A DNA stretch of 64,000 bases from Pseudomonas psychrophila HA-4 (lineage in GTDB: Bacteria; Pseudomonadota; Gammaproteobacteria; Pseudomonadales; Pseudomonadaceae). Position 1 is the first letter of the stretch, and every line of letters starts with the position of its first letter. The position numbers were made by a program, and so were the translations under genes. Positions 52,546 to 62,079 of the stretch are shown in pieces. The stretch spans positions 49,736 through 113,735 of the forward strand of contig NZ_ALJC01000114.1 in assembly GCF_000282975.1 (NCBI RefSeq). The letters are read 5' to 3'. The notes below the pieces were generated by a model. That model ran no database searches. It had not been told where the DNA came from and saw nothing but the letters and a program-made list of their open reading frames with translations.

Positions 52546-53177
52546 GCTTTGCCCCCGACCATATCGACTTCGCGGTCGCCCTGCACCACTTCAACCAGTT
52601 TGATCGCTTCTTGCTCCATGCCGACAACCAACTCGTCCACTCGACGCTGCAGGAAGCGATGGAAGAATACGGCCGGGATCCCCACCATCAAGCCTGCCGC
52701 AGTGGTGATTAGCGCCTTGGAGATACCGCCCGCCAGCACCGCCGCATTGGTGGTCATGCCCGTGCCCATGAAGGCGCTGAAAATATCGATCATGCCCAAT
52801 ACGGTGCCCAACAGGCCGAGCAAGGGCGCCATTGCGGCAATCGTGCCCAAGGCATTGAGGTAGCGCTCCAGCTCGTGGATAACCCGGGCGGCGGCTTCTT
52901 CGATGCACTCTTTCATGATCTCGCGACCGTGTTTGGAGTTCGCTAGGCCAGCGGCCAGAATTTCACCCAGTGGGGAATCAGCACGCAGCAGCTTGAGTTT
53001 TTCTTTGTCCAGCTGTTTGTCTTTGATCCAGACCCAGACTTGCCCGAGCAGGTGCGGCGGGGTCACGCGGCTAGCGCGCAGGGTCCACAGGCGCTCGACA
53101 ATAATGCCCAGCGCGGCAACAGAACTCAGAATGATCGGCAGCATCATCCAGCCGCCGGATTTGACCAGTTCCCACAC
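52542..53177 (-). CDS. exbB: ExbB/TolQ-family motor protein
   Basis: 211 aa from GTG at 53177, GAGGGG 9 nt upstream, giving the family N-terminus VWELVKSGGWMMLPII. Three transmembrane segments are visible, with LGTIAAMAPLLGLLGTVLGMIDIF and the C-terminal ALITTAAGLMVGIPAVFFHRF, the MotA/TolQ/ExbB core. The frame open to 53402 runs through a REP-like element and is not used. Confidence 0.95.
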   Translation of the reverse strand: MWELVKSGGWMMLPIILSSVAALGIIVERLWTLRASRVTPPHLLGQVWVWIKDKQLDKEKLKLLRADSPLGEILAAGLANSKHGREIMKECIEEAAARVIHELERYLNALGTIAAMAPLLGLLGTVLGMIDIFSAFMGTGMTTNAAVLAGGISKALITTAAGLMVGIPAVFFHRFLQRRVDELVVGMEQEAIKLVEVVQGDREVDMVGGKA

Positions 53178-53272
53178 AGTGACAATCCCCTCGAAAAAGT
53201 GCGCCACTTTACCATAGGGGCAGCCACGCTCCCATGACGTATACACCCTAAGAGTGTGTGCCGCTCTCTGGA

Positions 53273-53319
53273 TAACGGGTTGCTGTGCAACCCTTCGCAG
53301 CCTTCGGCAGCGACTACGG
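53273..53319. repeat. REP-like repeat, copy 1
   Basis: The 47-nt sequence AACGGGTTGCTGTGCAACCC...TCGGCAGCGACTACGG contains two small palindromes (GGGTTGC...GCAACCC and GCAGCCTTCGGCAGC). It is nearly identical to the copy at 56254-56299 and sits just after the comEC stop. It has the look of a Pseudomonas REP element. Confidence 0.8.
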
Positions 53320-53325
53320 TTTTGT

Positions 53326-55542
53326 TTAGTCCCGCCAAAACCGCCGCTGATCGCGCTGACTTTCGGCCACGCCAAAGGTGCCCAGCCGAAAACGGATTGC
53401 ACCCTGCTCGGCGCTGTCCAGAATGGTCATGCCCAACGTTTTATAGCGCGCCATCACCTGTGGGTGCGGATGACCAAAGGTATTGCCGTGCCCCCGAGAG
53501 ATCAAGATCGTGACAGGTGACAGTTTTTTTAGAAAAAACGCTGAAGAAGAGGTGCGACTGCCATGGTGCGGCGCTTGCAGCCATTGCGTGGGCACCGCCA
53601 GCGGGCTGGACATAAAAGCCCGCTCAGCCTGGATGTCTATATCCCCGGTCAAAAGCAACCGTTCGTCGCTGGCTTCAACGTGAAGTACGCAGGATTTTTG
53701 ATTGCCGTCGGTTGCACCGGACCATTGCCACAACGAAAACCTAACCCCGTCCCACTCCCAACTGGTCCCGCTCGCACACGGTTGCGCCTGCAGCGACTCA
53801 GGCAATGCGGGCACATCGCCACTCACCACGCGTTTTACCTTGATGGCTCGCTGCACCGCCAGTGCGCCGCCCGCATGATCCGAGTCGGCGTGGCTAAGCA
53901 GCATCATATCCAACGTGCCAATGCCCAATGATCGCAGTGCCGGGACCACCACCCGCTCACCTTGGTCGAAGTCCCGGACTTTAGGACCTGCGTCATACAG
54001 CAGCGTGTGATGCTGTGTGCGCAATACCATCGCCAGGCCCTGCCCGACATCCAGCTGCACGACCTCGACTTGGCCATGAGGGATCTGCTCACGTGTGGCA
54101 AATACGGCCAACAAGACCAACGGCCAACCCAACGGCCTGAGCACCATTCCAGCGGGCAGCAGCAGGATCACTGCGCCCGCCGCACACAGCATCCATATGC
54201 CCATCGGCACCGTTGCAGGCGACCAGGGCGAGACCATGTCGGCCAGCCATGTCAGGCCATGGATGAGCCCGTTGAGTAAGCCGCCCGATACCCACAGCAG
54301 ACCGTCACCCAGCCAAGGCACCGGCAACAACAAGGTGCCCAACAAGGCGGTGGGCAGCACCGCCAGACTGATCCAAGGCACCGCCAGCACATTGGCCAGC
54401 GGCCCGCTCAGGCTGATGGGCAATCCCAACATCCACAACATCGGGAACAGCCCCACGGCGATCAAGCCCTGTGGCCGTAGCCACATAGCCTTCCAGCCCC
54501 ACGGGCCGAGGCGCGAGCCGAAGGTAAACATCAGCACCGCGACCGCTGCGAAAGATAACCAAAACCCCGGCATCAAACTTGCCAGCGGCTCGGCGATCAA
54601 CACGGCATTGAGCGCCACTAAAAAAGGCAGCCACACGCCCAAGTGGCGGAACCGCAAGCGCCATATCAGCACCAGCCCGAGCATCACGCAGGCCCGCTGA
54701 ACCGGCACCTCAAAACCAGCAAGCAAGCCGTAGCCCAGCGCCCCCGCAAAGGCTAGACCACAGGCCCAAGGCAGCCACGACAGCTGTCGCGGCCACAGAC
54801 CATAACGCGCCAGCAAAACGACCAGCCCGTAGATCAACCCAGCAAACAAGCCGATATGCTGCCCCGATATCACCAGTAAATGCACCGTGCCGGTTGCTTG
54901 CAACAGCGCCCAGTCCTCGCGGCTCAAGCCCGAACCGTCGCCCATGACCAGCGCCGCCAGCCACGGCGCCCGGCCATTGGCATCGCTGTGCAGCAACTGC
55001 TGACGCAAGCCGTCGCGCCAGGCATAACCGGCTGGCGCCAACAGCTGACCCTCTTTGATAGTGCCTGTGGCGCCCACTCGTTGTGCCAATAACCAGGCCT
55101 GAAAATCAAAACCTTGAGGGTTCAACAGCCCTTTAGGGCGTTTGAGGCTGACCGCCAATCGCCAACGCTCGCCACTGTTTACCGCAGGCCCGCCGTACCA
55201 ACTTAGACGCAGCGTCGAGGGCAGTTCGGCATGCCGTGATTGCGCGCCTTGCAACTCAAAGCGCACGGAGGCATCAGAACGCTGCGGCAAGCCGACAACC
55301 CGCCCTTCGACCCACAGCGTTCGACCATCCAGCGCGGGTGCCAAACGATCATCAAGCGCCCACTGCCCCGAAACACAGGCCCAGCCCAGCCCCAACAGAA
55401 ACAATCCGAGCGGGTAAATGCGCAATCCCAACAGCAACAGCCCTGCTCCCAGCAGCAACAGCACCCATTCAAGGGCGGGTATCACCGGTAAATAGCGCAA
55501 CGCAATCAAGCCCGACGCCAGCGCCAACATCCCTGTGTGCAT
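53326..55542 (-). CDS. comEC: DNA internalization protein ComEC/Rec2
   Basis: 738 aa from ATG at 55542 (a TTG four codons earlier is less likely). N-terminal membrane helices, an OB-like domain (RLSWYGGPAVNSGERWRLAV), the competence-domain membrane core with the VISGQHIGLFAGL motif, and a C-terminal metallo-beta-lactamase-like domain (VQLDVGQGLAMVL...LLSHADSDHAGG...LLTGDID...APHHGSRTSSS). It forms the inner-membrane DNA channel for transformation. It appears intact, although pilZ is missing from this region. Confidence 0.95.
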   Translation of the reverse strand: MHTGMLALASGLIALRYLPVIPALEWVLLLLGAGLLLLGLRIYPLGLFLLGLGWACVSGQWALDDRLAPALDGRTLWVEGRVVGLPQRSDASVRFELQGAQSRHAELPSTLRLSWYGGPAVNSGERWRLAVSLKRPKGLLNPQGFDFQAWLLAQRVGATGTIKEGQLLAPAGYAWRDGLRQQLLHSDANGRAPWLAALVMGDGSGLSREDWALLQATGTVHLLVISGQHIGLFAGLIYGLVVLLARYGLWPRQLSWLPWACGLAFAGALGYGLLAGFEVPVQRACVMLGLVLIWRLRFRHLGVWLPFLVALNAVLIAEPLASLMPGFWLSFAAVAVLMFTFGSRLGPWGWKAMWLRPQGLIAVGLFPMLWMLGLPISLSGPLANVLAVPWISLAVLPTALLGTLLLPVPWLGDGLLWVSGGLLNGLIHGLTWLADMVSPWSPATVPMGIWMLCAAGAVILLLPAGMVLRPLGWPLVLLAVFATREQIPHGQVEVVQLDVGQGLAMVLRTQHHTLLYDAGPKVRDFDQGERVVVPALRSLGIGTLDMMLLSHADSDHAGGALAVQRAIKVKRVVSGDVPALPESLQAQPCASGTSWEWDGVRFSLWQWSGATDGNQKSCVLHVEASDERLLLTGDIDIQAERAFMSSPLAVPTQWLQAPHHGSRTSSSAFFLKKLSPVTILISRGHGNTFGHPHPQVMARYKTLGMTILDSAEQGAIRFRLGTFGVAESQRDQRRFWRD

Positions 55543-55676
55543 AACCCGATCCAAAGTAATCCTTGCCTTCGGATTAGTCGGGATTACGTGTCCGGGACTA
55601 AATAATTGTCACAAAGTCTGAATAGTCAGCCTGCAGAATTTGGGCATACTGCCCCCTTGCTCCGAGCGAGAAGCCT

Positions 55677-56192
55677 ATGCCACGGCGTTTAATCAAGCGT
55701 TTCATGCCAGATCCGGCCCGCATAAGGGAACACAAATCCTTACGCTTCTTGGGCACGCTGTTGCATGACCCAAACCTCTGGCACCTCAATCGCCATAGCG
55801 CTTCAAGGGCTATGGCTGTAGGTATTTTTGCCGCCTTTATCCCCATCCCCTTCCAAATGCTGCTGGCCGCCTGTCTGGCGATCACAGTGCGCAGCAACAT
55901 GCCAATATCGGTCAGCCTGGTGTGGCTGACCAACCCGATTACCATGCCCCCGGTTTTTTATGGCACTTACCAACTCGGTGCTTGGCTGATGAACGTCCCT
56001 GCGCGCAGCTTGTCCGATGAACTGACGTGGGAATGGATCAGCAGCCAACTTTCAACCGTATGGCAGCCGTTTTTGTTGGGATCAGTGGTGTGCGGTGTGG
56101 TGCTGGGAGGGGTGGCTTACGGCCTCACCATGCTGTATTGGCGATGGTGGGTAGGCCGTCAGTGGAGGCGCCGGAAAAACCAGCGCACATGA
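55677..56192 (+). CDS. DUF2062 membrane protein
   Basis: 171 aa. It begins MPRRLIKRFMPDPARIREHKSLRFLG and carries two or three hydrophobic helices with the family segment GIFAAFIPIPFQMLLA and LTNPITMPPVFYG. The family lies next to comEC in Pseudomonas. Function unknown. Divergent from comEC with 134 nt between. Confidence 0.92.
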   Translation: MPRRLIKRFMPDPARIREHKSLRFLGTLLHDPNLWHLNRHSASRAMAVGIFAAFIPIPFQMLLAACLAITVRSNMPISVSLVWLTNPITMPPVFYGTYQLGAWLMNVPARSLSDELTWEWISSQLSTVWQPFLLGSVVCGVVLGGVAYGLTMLYWRWWVGRQWRRRKNQRT

Positions 56193-56220
56193 TAAAGGCC
56201 CCAAGTGGGGCCTTTATCAT
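56189..56220. terminator. Perfect 14-bp stem-loop at the end of the DUF2062 gene
   Basis: The arms 56189-56202 and 56207-56220 are perfect reverse complements (ATGATAAAGGCCCC / GGGGCCTTTATCAT), loop AAGT. The stop codon is inside the left arm. There is no long T-tract, so it may protect the 3' end as much as terminate. Confidence 0.6.
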
Positions 56221-56253
56221 GCAGGGGGATTGAGAGCTTTGGGGGCATTGAAA

Positions 56254-56299
56254 TAACGGGTTGCTGCGCAACCCTTCGCAGCCTGCGGCAGCAACTACC
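56254..56299. repeat. REP-like repeat, copy 2
   Basis: The sequence AACGGGTTGCTGCGCAACCC...GCGGCAGCAACTAC differs from copy 1 (53273-53319) at only a few positions, mostly compensated inside the stems. It lies just after the stop of the ABC permease gene, again in the 3' intergenic position usual for REP elements. Confidence 0.8.
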
Positions 56300-56305
56300 C
56301 GTCTT

Positions 56306-57085
56306 TTACTGGCGCATCCCGCGACCGCTGACCAGCAGCTTCGCGCAAGCGATGTACAACACGACAGTCGCCACAACCATAAAGGTCAATGCCACGCTGA
56401 TTCTGATGTCCGAGACTCCCAAAATGCCGTAACGGAAGGCGTTGACCATGTGCAGCACTGGGTTAGCCAGCGACACAGTTTGCCAAAACGGCGGCAATAG
56501 CGTGATTGAGTAAAACACCCCGCCCAAGTAGGTCAACGGCGTAAGAACGAACGTCGGGATAATCGAAATATCGTCGAAGTTGCGTGCAAATACGGCGTTA
56601 ATAAACCCCAACAACGAGAAAATCGTCGCCGTCAGCACCACGACCACAATGGTCAGGCCCAGGTGATGCACCTGCAAATGGGTGAAAAACAGCGACAGTA
56701 GGGTCACGATTACGCCGACCATCAAACCGCGCAAAATACCGCCCACGGTAAAACCGATCAGAATGGTGTGCGGCGACACCGGCGACACCATTAATTCCTC
56801 AATGGAGCGCTGGAACTTAGCACCGAAGAAACTCGAGACCACGTTGCCGTAAGAGTTGGTGATCACAGACATCATGATCAAGCCCGGCACGATGTACTCC
56901 ATATAGGTGAAACCACCCATATCACCGATTTGTCGACCGATCAGGTTACCGAAGATGACAAAGTACAACACCATGGTGATTGCAGGCGGCAGCAAGGTTT
57001 GCGGCCAAATGCGGGTAAAACGACGTACTTCACGATAAATAATGGTGTTTAACGCAACCAAGTTGGGGCGTAGCTCCGAGCTCAT
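56306..57085 (-). CDS. ABC-2 type permease (YadH-like)
   Basis: 259 aa with six hydrophobic segments and the ABC-2 pattern (TLLPPAITMVLYFVIFGNLIG, FQRSIEELMVSPVSPHTILIGF). In P. aeruginosa PA2811-PA2812 form the same pair next to the GST and FadE genes. The substrate is unknown; the YadGH type is an exporter. Overlaps the ATPase gene by 4 nt. Confidence 0.92.
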   Translation of the reverse strand: MSSELRPNLVALNTIIYREVRRFTRIWPQTLLPPAITMVLYFVIFGNLIGRQIGDMGGFTYMEYIVPGLIMMSVITNSYGNVVSSFFGAKFQRSIEELMVSPVSPHTILIGFTVGGILRGLMVGVIVTLLSLFFTHLQVHHLGLTIVVVVLTATIFSLLGFINAVFARNFDDISIIPTFVLTPLTYLGGVFYSITLLPPFWQTVSLANPVLHMVNAFRYGILGVSDIRISVALTFMVVATVVLYIACAKLLVSGRGMRQ

Positions 57086-58014
57086 ATCGCCACCTTCGAT
57101 AGGTTTTTCTCGACCAACGACACGAACAACTCCTCAAGGCGATTGGTTTTATTGCGCAAACTCACCACTTCAATGTGTTGCGCAGCCAATTGAGTGAACA
57201 AACCGGTAATGCCCACCGCTTTGTCGACTTGTACTTCCAGTGTGCTGCCATCCAACAATTGGCTCGGGTAACCGATCAACTGCGGAGCAACCGCCAATGG
57301 ATTTTTCAAATCAAGCAAGAAGGTCTCGACATGCAGTTGCCCGAGTAACTGGCGCATGCTGGTGTTTTCAACAATGGTGCCGTGGTCGATGATGCCGATA
57401 TTGCGGCACAACTGCTCAGCCTCTTCCAAGTAATGCGTGGTGAGGATGATGGTGGTGCCTTGCTCATTCAATTCGGTGAGAAAGGTCCACATCGAGCGAC
57501 GCAGTTCAATGTCTACGCCCGCGGTCGGCTCATCGAGAATCAGCAGGCGCGGTTCATGCACCAGCGCACGGGCAATCATCAGACGGCGCTTCATGCCACC
57601 CGACAATGAACGCGAAGGTGTATCGCGCTTATCCCAAAGCCCCAACTGCGTCAGGTACTTTTCGGCGCGTTCCTTGGCGATTTTTGCCGGAATACCGTAG
57701 TACCCCGCTTGGGTCACGACGATGTCGAAGGTCTTTTCAAACTGGTTGAAATTGAACTCTTGCGGCACCACACCAATGCTGCGCTTAAGCGCAGCCGGGT
57801 TACGGTCCAAGTCATGACCAAAGATATTCACCGTGCCGCTGGTTTTATTGACCAGGGTGGAAAGAATACCGATTGTCGTGGACTTGCCAGCTCCGTTAGG
57901 GCCCAGCAAGGCGAAAAAGTCACCTTCAGCAACATCCAGATCGATACCACTCAGGGCCTGGAAACCGTTGCCGTAGGTTTTGGTTAGCTGCCGTATGGAC
58001 AGAGCGGAACTCAT
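57082..58014 (-). CDS. ABC transporter ATP-binding protein (YadG-like)
   Basis: 310 aa with Walker A GPNGAGKST, the Q-loop VVPQEFNF, signature LSGGMKRRL and Walker B LLILDEPTAGVD, then HYLEEAEQL (H-loop His). The C-terminal about 80 residues are a DrrA-type regulatory tail. It pairs with the downstream permease. Confidence 0.94.
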   Translation of the reverse strand: MSSALSIRQLTKTYGNGFQALSGIDLDVAEGDFFALLGPNGAGKSTTIGILSTLVNKTSGTVNIFGHDLDRNPAALKRSIGVVPQEFNFNQFEKTFDIVVTQAGYYGIPAKIAKERAEKYLTQLGLWDKRDTPSRSLSGGMKRRLMIARALVHEPRLLILDEPTAGVDIELRRSMWTFLTELNEQGTTIILTTHYLEEAEQLCRNIGIIDHGTIVENTSMRQLLGQLHVETFLLDLKNPLAVAPQLIGYPSQLLDGSTLEVQVDKAVGITGLFTQLAAQHIEVVSLRNKTNRLEELFVSLVEKNLSKVAI

Positions 58015-58158
58015 ATCGGATTACGCACCAAGATGGGGAAAAGAGATGACTCAATAAGGGCGAACTGTCAGTAAGACAAGTCCGACAAAGCCGTTAAACG
58101 CGCTGCATGGTGCTTTGCCTCGCCACACAAGTACAGTCGCCCGTATTAATAATGGCTA

Positions 58159-58782
58159 TTAAGTCAACGCAGTCATAACGGCATTGCGGTAGGCCGGGCG
58201 CAGCTTCAGGCGCTCATACCAGGCTTGCAAGTGCGGCAAGGGCGGGCGTTCGATGGGCATTTCAAACCAGGCATAGATGAACGACCCCAGCGGGATGTCG
58301 CCCATGCCGATTTCATCGCCCGACAGGTAAGGCTTTTCAGACAACGCCTGATCAGGGACCGCCAACAACCCGGCGCAGGTTTTGATTGAGGCATTGATTT
58401 TGTCCCAATCCTGCTGCTCGGCCGGGGTGCGCAAAACACCCCAAAACACATCACGGAAGGCGCCAGCGAAGGACGAAGTGGTCCAGTCCATCCACTTTTC
58501 AGCCTGCGCACGGACCCGAACATCTGTCGGATACCACGATGTGTCCGCCCCATACTGGGCGCTCAGATAACGCACGATGGTGTTCGATTCCCACAGCACA
58601 AAACCATCATCGTCGATTACAGGGACTTGGCCATTTGGGTTCAACACCCGGTATTCAGGGCTGTTAACGACTCCAAACGCACCGCCCGCCTCTTCTCGGA
58701 CATACGGCAGCGCTAACTCTTCAATGCACCACAGCGCTTTTCTGACATTTGACGAATTCTTGCGACCCCACACTTTCAGCAT
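58159..58782 (-). CDS. Glutathione S-transferase family protein
   Basis: 207 aa from the internal ATG giving MLKVWGRKNSSNVRKALW; the frame continues upstream to 58896 without family likeness. The thioredoxin-fold N-terminal domain has NPNGQVPVIDDDGFVLWESNTIVRYL (cis-Pro and the glutathione-binding ES), followed by the helical domain with GDEIGMGDIPLGS (N-capping box). It is the PA2813-like neighbour of the FadE gene; substrate unknown. Confidence 0.92.
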   Translation of the reverse strand: MLKVWGRKNSSNVRKALWCIEELALPYVREEAGGAFGVVNSPEYRVLNPNGQVPVIDDDGFVLWESNTIVRYLSAQYGADTSWYPTDVRVRAQAEKWMDWTTSSFAGAFRDVFWGVLRTPAEQQDWDKINASIKTCAGLLAVPDQALSEKPYLSGDEIGMGDIPLGSFIYAWFEMPIERPPLPHLQAWYERLKLRPAYRNAVMTALT

Positions 58783-58930
58783 GATCCAACTCCTGATTGA
58801 TAGACGCCGAAGCAGTCTACGCCGTGAAGATGAACTGCGCCTCTTGAACAAGGTCACTATTGAACGACCTCGATCATGAGTTGCGACTAAGCTCACACGG
58901 GTGCCCGCTTGGCTTCACGGAGGATTGGAT

Positions 58931-61378
58931 ATGCTTTTGTTGTGGATTGTGGTTTTGATCGTTGGCGTAGCCTGGTTGGCTCATCGCCGCGTTGCGCCCC
59001 TGACGGCGATTGCCGTGGTGGCGATTTATCTGCTGATAATGGACTTTTTCAGCCATGCACCGATCTGGGTGCTGGTGCTGTTGTGGGTGTTGCTGGCAGC
59101 GCCAGCGGCCTTGCTGTTATTGCCTGATCTACGACGCAAGCTGTTCACCGCTCCGCTGTTCAGTTGGTTTCAAAAAACACTACCACCGATGTCGCAAACC
59201 GAGCGCGATGCCATCGACGCAGGGACCGTATGGTGGGATGGCGAACTCTTCAGTGGCCGCCCCGACTGGGACCAGTTACTGGCTTACCCCAAGGTTCAAT
59301 TGAGCGAAGAAGAACAAGCGTTCATCGACGGCCCGACCGAAGAACTGTGCGCGATGGTCTCCGACTGGGAAATCGGCCAAGCCATGGACCTGCCGCCTGA
59401 AGCCTGGGCGCACATCAAAACCCATGGTTTCTTTGCCCTGATTATTCCTAAGTCGTTCGGCGGCAAGGGCTTCTCGGCGTACGCCCACTCGCAAGTCGCG
59501 ATGAAACTCGCCACCCGCAGCGGCGACCTGGCATCGACCGTCATGGTGCCCAACTCCCTCGGCCCGGCAGAACTGCTGCTGCATTACGGCACTGACGAAC
59601 AGCGTAACCATTACCTGCCACGTCTGGCACGCGGCGATGACATTCCGTGCTTTGCCCTCACCGGCCCGCTAGCAGGTTCCGATGCAGGGGCAATGCCTGA
59701 CACCGGGATCATTTGCAAAGGCCAATGGCAAGGCGAAGAAGTCATTGGTCTGCGCCTGAACTGGGAAAAGCGCTACATCACTCTTGGACCCGTCGCCACC
59801 CTGCTCGGCCTGGCGTTCAAGGCACACGACCCAGAGCACTTGCTGGGCGACAAAGAGGACTTGGGCATCAGCTTGGCACTGATCCCCACCGACACTCCCG
59901 GCGTTGAAATCGGTCGTCGTCACCTGCCACTGGGCGCCGCGTTCATGAATGGCCCGAACTCGGGTAAAGACGTGTTTATCCCTCTGAGCTATCTGATCGG
60001 CGGCCAGGAGATGCTCGGCAAAGGTTGGATGATGCTGATGAATTGCCTGTCGGTCGGGCGGTCAATTTCGTTGCCGGCAGTCGGCACGGGCGCAGCCAAA
60101 TTCACCAGTTTGGTCACCGGGCAATATGCCCAGGTTCGCGAGCAATTCAATGTGCCATTGGCGGCCTTTGAAGGCATTCAAGAAGCCTTGGCGCGTATTG
60201 GCGGTAACGCTTGGCTGATGGACAGCGCGCGCATGCTGACCGCCAATGCGGTGGACTTGGGCGAGAAACCCTCGGTGCTGTCGGCGATTCTCAAGTACCA
60301 CCTGACCGAACGCGGCCGCGAATGCATCAGCCATGCGATGGACGTGCACGGCGGCAAGGGCATCATCATGGGACCTAACAACTACTTGGGCCGCAACTGG
60401 CAGGGCGCGCCGATTTTTATCACCGTGGAAGGGGCCAATATCCTGTCACGCAACCTGATGATCTTTGGTCAGGGCGCGATACGCTGCCACCCGTTTGTGC
60501 TTAAAGAAATGGCCCTGGCCGCGCGTGAAGACCGCGATCAGGCCCTGATCGAGTTTGACGGTCTATTGCTCAAACATATCGGTTTTGCCATGAGCAACGC
60601 CGCTAGCACCTTGGTCCTGAACTTGGGTCTGGGACGTTTTGAACACGCCCCCGGCAATACATTGAGCCAAGGTTACTTCCGCGCCCTAAATCGTCAAGCA
60701 GCCGCCTTTGCGCTGCTTGCCGACCTGAGCATGATGCTGCTGGGTGGCGAGCTTAAGCGCCGCGAGCGTTTGTCAGCGCGTCTGGGCGACGTGTTGAGCC
60801 ATATGTACTTGGCGTCTGCCGCACTCAAGCGTTATCACGACCTCGACTCGCCCGAGCACCTCAACCCACTATTCAAGTGGGCCATGGAAGAAAGCCTCGG
60901 CCATTCGGAACGGGCACTGGACGAGCTGTTGAAAAACTTTCCGAGCCGTCCACTAGGCTTCTTGCTACGCGGGGTTGTGTTTCCCTTTGGCCGTCGCCAC
61001 ACCGGACCATCGGATGCACTGGATGCTGACGTCGCTGCCGTGTTGGGCCGCGCCAAAGGCGATCCAACTCTGGAAGCCGTGCTTGCAGGCTGCTACCGCC
61101 CGCAATCGCCGGATGACGCCGTGGGTGCCCTGCAACACGCGTCTGACCTGTTGAGTGCAGCGCGTCCGCTACACAAGAAGCTCCACGAAGCGCTGAAAAG
61201 TGGCCAGCTAAAACCGGTACCGGGCGAATCCTCCATTGATTCGGCGCTGCATTCAGGCGTGTTGCAAGCGGGCGAAGCTGAAACATTGCGTGCCGCCGAA
61301 ACTGCGCGGCGCAAGGTGATTGACGTGGATGACTTTTCCAAAGAAGAACTCACTCACAGCGAAGGAAAAATTCGCTAG
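58931..61378 (+). CDS. fadE: FadE-family acyl-CoA dehydrogenase
   Basis: 815 aa from ATG at 58931, 8 nt after GGAGG. The N-terminal about 70 residues are two or three hydrophobic helices (LLLWIVVLIVGVAWL), typical for the membrane-bound FadE type. The dehydrogenase core has CFALTGPLAGSD (FAD/substrate), GIIMGPNNYLGRNWQGAPIFITVEGANIL (the catalytic-base region) and a C-terminal DUF1974 part ending in a polar tail. It opens beta-oxidation. Divergent from GST; synteny matches PA2815. Confidence 0.95.
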   Translation: MLLLWIVVLIVGVAWLAHRRVAPLTAIAVVAIYLLIMDFFSHAPIWVLVLLWVLLAAPAALLLLPDLRRKLFTAPLFSWFQKTLPPMSQTERDAIDAGTVWWDGELFSGRPDWDQLLAYPKVQLSEEEQAFIDGPTEELCAMVSDWEIGQAMDLPPEAWAHIKTHGFFALIIPKSFGGKGFSAYAHSQVAMKLATRSGDLASTVMVPNSLGPAELLLHYGTDEQRNHYLPRLARGDDIPCFALTGPLAGSDAGAMPDTGIICKGQWQGEEVIGLRLNWEKRYITLGPVATLLGLAFKAHDPEHLLGDKEDLGISLALIPTDTPGVEIGRRHLPLGAAFMNGPNSGKDVFIPLSYLIGGQEMLGKGWMMLMNCLSVGRSISLPAVGTGAAKFTSLVTGQYAQVREQFNVPLAAFEGIQEALARIGGNAWLMDSARMLTANAVDLGEKPSVLSAILKYHLTERGRECISHAMDVHGGKGIIMGPNNYLGRNWQGAPIFITVEGANILSRNLMIFGQGAIRCHPFVLKEMALAAREDRDQALIEFDGLLLKHIGFAMSNAASTLVLNLGLGRFEHAPGNTLSQGYFRALNRQAAAFALLADLSMMLLGGELKRRERLSARLGDVLSHMYLASAALKRYHDLDSPEHLNPLFKWAMEESLGHSERALDELLKNFPSRPLGFLLRGVVFPFGRRHTGPSDALDADVAAVLGRAKGDPTLEAVLAGCYRPQSPDDAVGALQHASDLLSAARPLHKKLHEALKSGQLKPVPGESSIDSALHSGVLQAGEAETLRAAETARRKVIDVDDFSKEELTHSEGKIR

Positions 61379-61440
61379 CAGGACAGCGGGCGCGCAGCGC
61401 TTTATACTCTCGCGCCCGTTTTGCTTTAGAGGACGCCGTG

Positions 61441-61857
61441 ATGGCTACCAACGATCTCAACCATAACCTCGCCCTGCTCGATATGTTGCGCAGCATTCTG
61501 GTTGCTGTCGGTGATGCCGAACAGATTCCGGAAGAAAGCCACGCCCTGTTTATCGAGCGTTTCGATGAGATGAAGAGCGGTTTGCTGACCGATTTCGACA
61601 GCAGCCAATACTTGGGCCAGGACATCCTGTGCCAAGTGATTGAACGTTACCCGCAAATCGGCCACTTGGTTCCCCGTGACCTGTTGTGGTTTTTCGGCGG
61701 CGCGTGTTTCAACTACTTGTCCGATGAAGAGTTGAACATGTATGAAGCGCTGGAAGAGCGCCGTTATGAAGCCGAACAAAATGACGAGCCGTTCGACTGG
61801 AATCAGGAAAAACAACTGATGGCGCTGCCTACTAACGAAGACAGCCCACAGCACTGA
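61441..61857 (+). CDS. PA2817-family conserved protein
   Basis: 138 aa from ATG at 61441 (GAGG 8 nt upstream; GTG at 61438 possible). Acidic, helical, with a LVPRDLLWFFGGACFNYLSDEEL core. It matches in place the small conserved gene downstream of fadE in P. aeruginosa. No function known. A terminator follows. Confidence 0.85.
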   Translation: MATNDLNHNLALLDMLRSILVAVGDAEQIPEESHALFIERFDEMKSGLLTDFDSSQYLGQDILCQVIERYPQIGHLVPRDLLWFFGGACFNYLSDEELNMYEALEERRYEAEQNDEPFDWNQEKQLMALPTNEDSPQH

Positions 61858-61875
61858 TTAGCACACTGAATATTC

Positions 61876-61910
61876 AAAGCCCGCCCTGCTTAGCTCGGCG
61901 GGCTTTTTTT
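61876..61910 (+). terminator. Intrinsic terminator of the PA2817-like gene
   Basis: A 10-bp perfect stem AAAGCCCGCC / GGCGGGCTTT with an 11-nt loop and a run of seven T on the + strand. Confidence 0.93.
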
Positions 61911-61932
61911 GGCCCCAACTGCAAGCCAATTT

Positions 61933-62079
61933 CGTAGCAGTTGACGAGCTTGCGAGGCTACGTTCGGCTGCGCAGCAGTCGTAAAGTCAGGCACTGAGAT
62001 GTGTCAGTTCAATCGTGCACTTAGTGTTTACGATCGCTTCGCAATCGGACGTAGCCTCGCAAGCTCGTCAACTGCTACG
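61933..62079. repeat. REPIN: 31-bp perfect inverted repeat
   Basis: The arms 61933-61963 and 62049-62079 are perfect reverse complements (CGTAGCAGTTGACGAGCTTG... / ...CAAGCTCGTCAACTGCTACG) spaced by 85 nt, with a further internal palindrome-like pair (TCGGCTGCGCAGC and CGATCGCTTCGCAATCG). This is the layout of REPINs, mobile non-coding elements made of two REP sequences and moved by RAYT transposases. No RAYT gene is in the window. The right arm forms the 3' end of the LysR gene. Confidence 0.85.

Noticed and set aside
53178..53402. Upstream extension of exbB by 75 codons
   Set aside because: It crosses a REP-like repeat and lacks family sequence; the GTG at 53177 gives the known N-terminus.
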